This document shows, piece after piece, positions 14,288 to 14,492 of a stretch of 14,492 bases of DNA; the stretch's first letter is position 1, and the number at the start of each line of letters is the position of its first letter. The notes under the pieces were generated by a model. That model saw nothing but the letters and a program-made list of their open reading frames with translations, made no database searches and had not been told where the DNA came from. This DNA comes from an uncultured Ellagibacter sp. (GTDB lineage: Bacteria; Actinomycetota; Coriobacteriia; Coriobacteriales; Eggerthellaceae). Both the position numbers and the translations under genes were made by a program. The stretch covers positions 1-14,492 of the forward strand of contig CAKTSW010000008.1 in NCBI GenBank assembly GCA_934613165.1. The letters run 5' to 3'.

Positions 14288-14492
14288 ACCTCAGTCGACA
14301 TCGCGACGTCTTGAGCGAAGCCGTAGGCGCCCCGTATGGAGGCGAAGCAAAAGTCCGAAACCCATCTCCGCCCAGCGAAAAACCGTCTCTATGCCGTCGA
14401 AACGCCTCGATTACCTATTATCCGATCAAAAAATAATTTAAGTGCGAGGGGTAAAAGCAAAAGACATAGTAGCAAAGAAACCAATAGATTCG
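14288..14492. other. Non-coding end of window, AT-rich in the last 90 bases
   Basis: No convincing gene, hairpin or RNA is seen. From about 14405 composition shifts from GC-rich to AT-rich (for example CAAAAAATAATTTAAG near 14430). This may be the promoter region of a neighbouring gene outside the window or the edge of a different DNA segment; the window is too short to decide. Confidence 0.5.

Noticed and set aside
14250..14441. Short plus-strand reading frame after the nuclease-like gene
   Set aside because: It overlaps the end of that gene off-frame, lacks a ribosome site, and its product is a low-complexity Arg/Ser-rich string.

Overview
The window is high-GC DNA from a bacterium. Gene style and content suggest an actinobacterium of the Coriobacteriia, most likely an Eggerthellaceae-type gut organism; this placement is inferred from protein flavour only. 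Genes are dense and use good Shine-Dalgarno sites. No rRNA, tRNA, CRISPR array or transposase gene was seen.

Layout. (1) Bases 1-317, minus strand: the N-terminal third or less of an NCS2-family nucleobase (xanthine/uracil) permease that runs off the window, with its own promoter just upstream. (2) Bases 518-8902, minus strand: a six-gene, tightly packed and largely translationally coupled operon. In transcription order it encodes a GT2-GtrA fusion glycosyltransferase, a secreted substrate protein with a Firmicu-CTERM-like sorting tail, the exosortase XrtG, a processive GT2 glycosyltransferase of the 'exosortase G-associated' type, a membrane-anchored protein with a 6-pyruvoyl-tetrahydropterin-synthase (PTPS)-like domain, and a large PTPS-related polytopic membrane protein. 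This appears to be a complete XrtG surface-sorting and glycan module. Its predicted job is to make or transfer a glycan at the membrane and to process and anchor the CBM9-like surface protein. (3) Bases 8903-9250: a divergent intergenic region holding the operon promoter, a relic of a gene tail that matches the 3' end of the operon's last gene, and the promoter of a plus-strand gene. (4) Bases 9251-9619, plus strand: a small acidic protein with a C-terminal CxCxxC cluster, followed by a strong hairpin terminator. (5) Bases 9895-13041, plus strand: a 1048-residue membrane signalling protein combining an intact GGDEF domain, a hybrid histidine kinase and a receiver. (6) Bases 13217-14287, plus strand: a protein with a PD-(D/E)XK/DUF559-like C-terminal domain, preceded by stacked hairpins. 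The last 200 bases hold no recognisable gene and end AT-rich.

Points that stand out: the XrtG module in an apparently actinobacterial background; a run of nine G within the coding strand of the GT2-GtrA gene, which could switch the first gene of the operon by slippage; near-identical 41-base direct repeats at the two edges of the operon, each coding for the same C-terminal tail and stop; a PTPS-like domain that keeps its predicted zinc ligands but shows no cysteine at the usual catalytic position; and a GGDEF-plus-hybrid-kinase protein encoded next door on the opposite strand.
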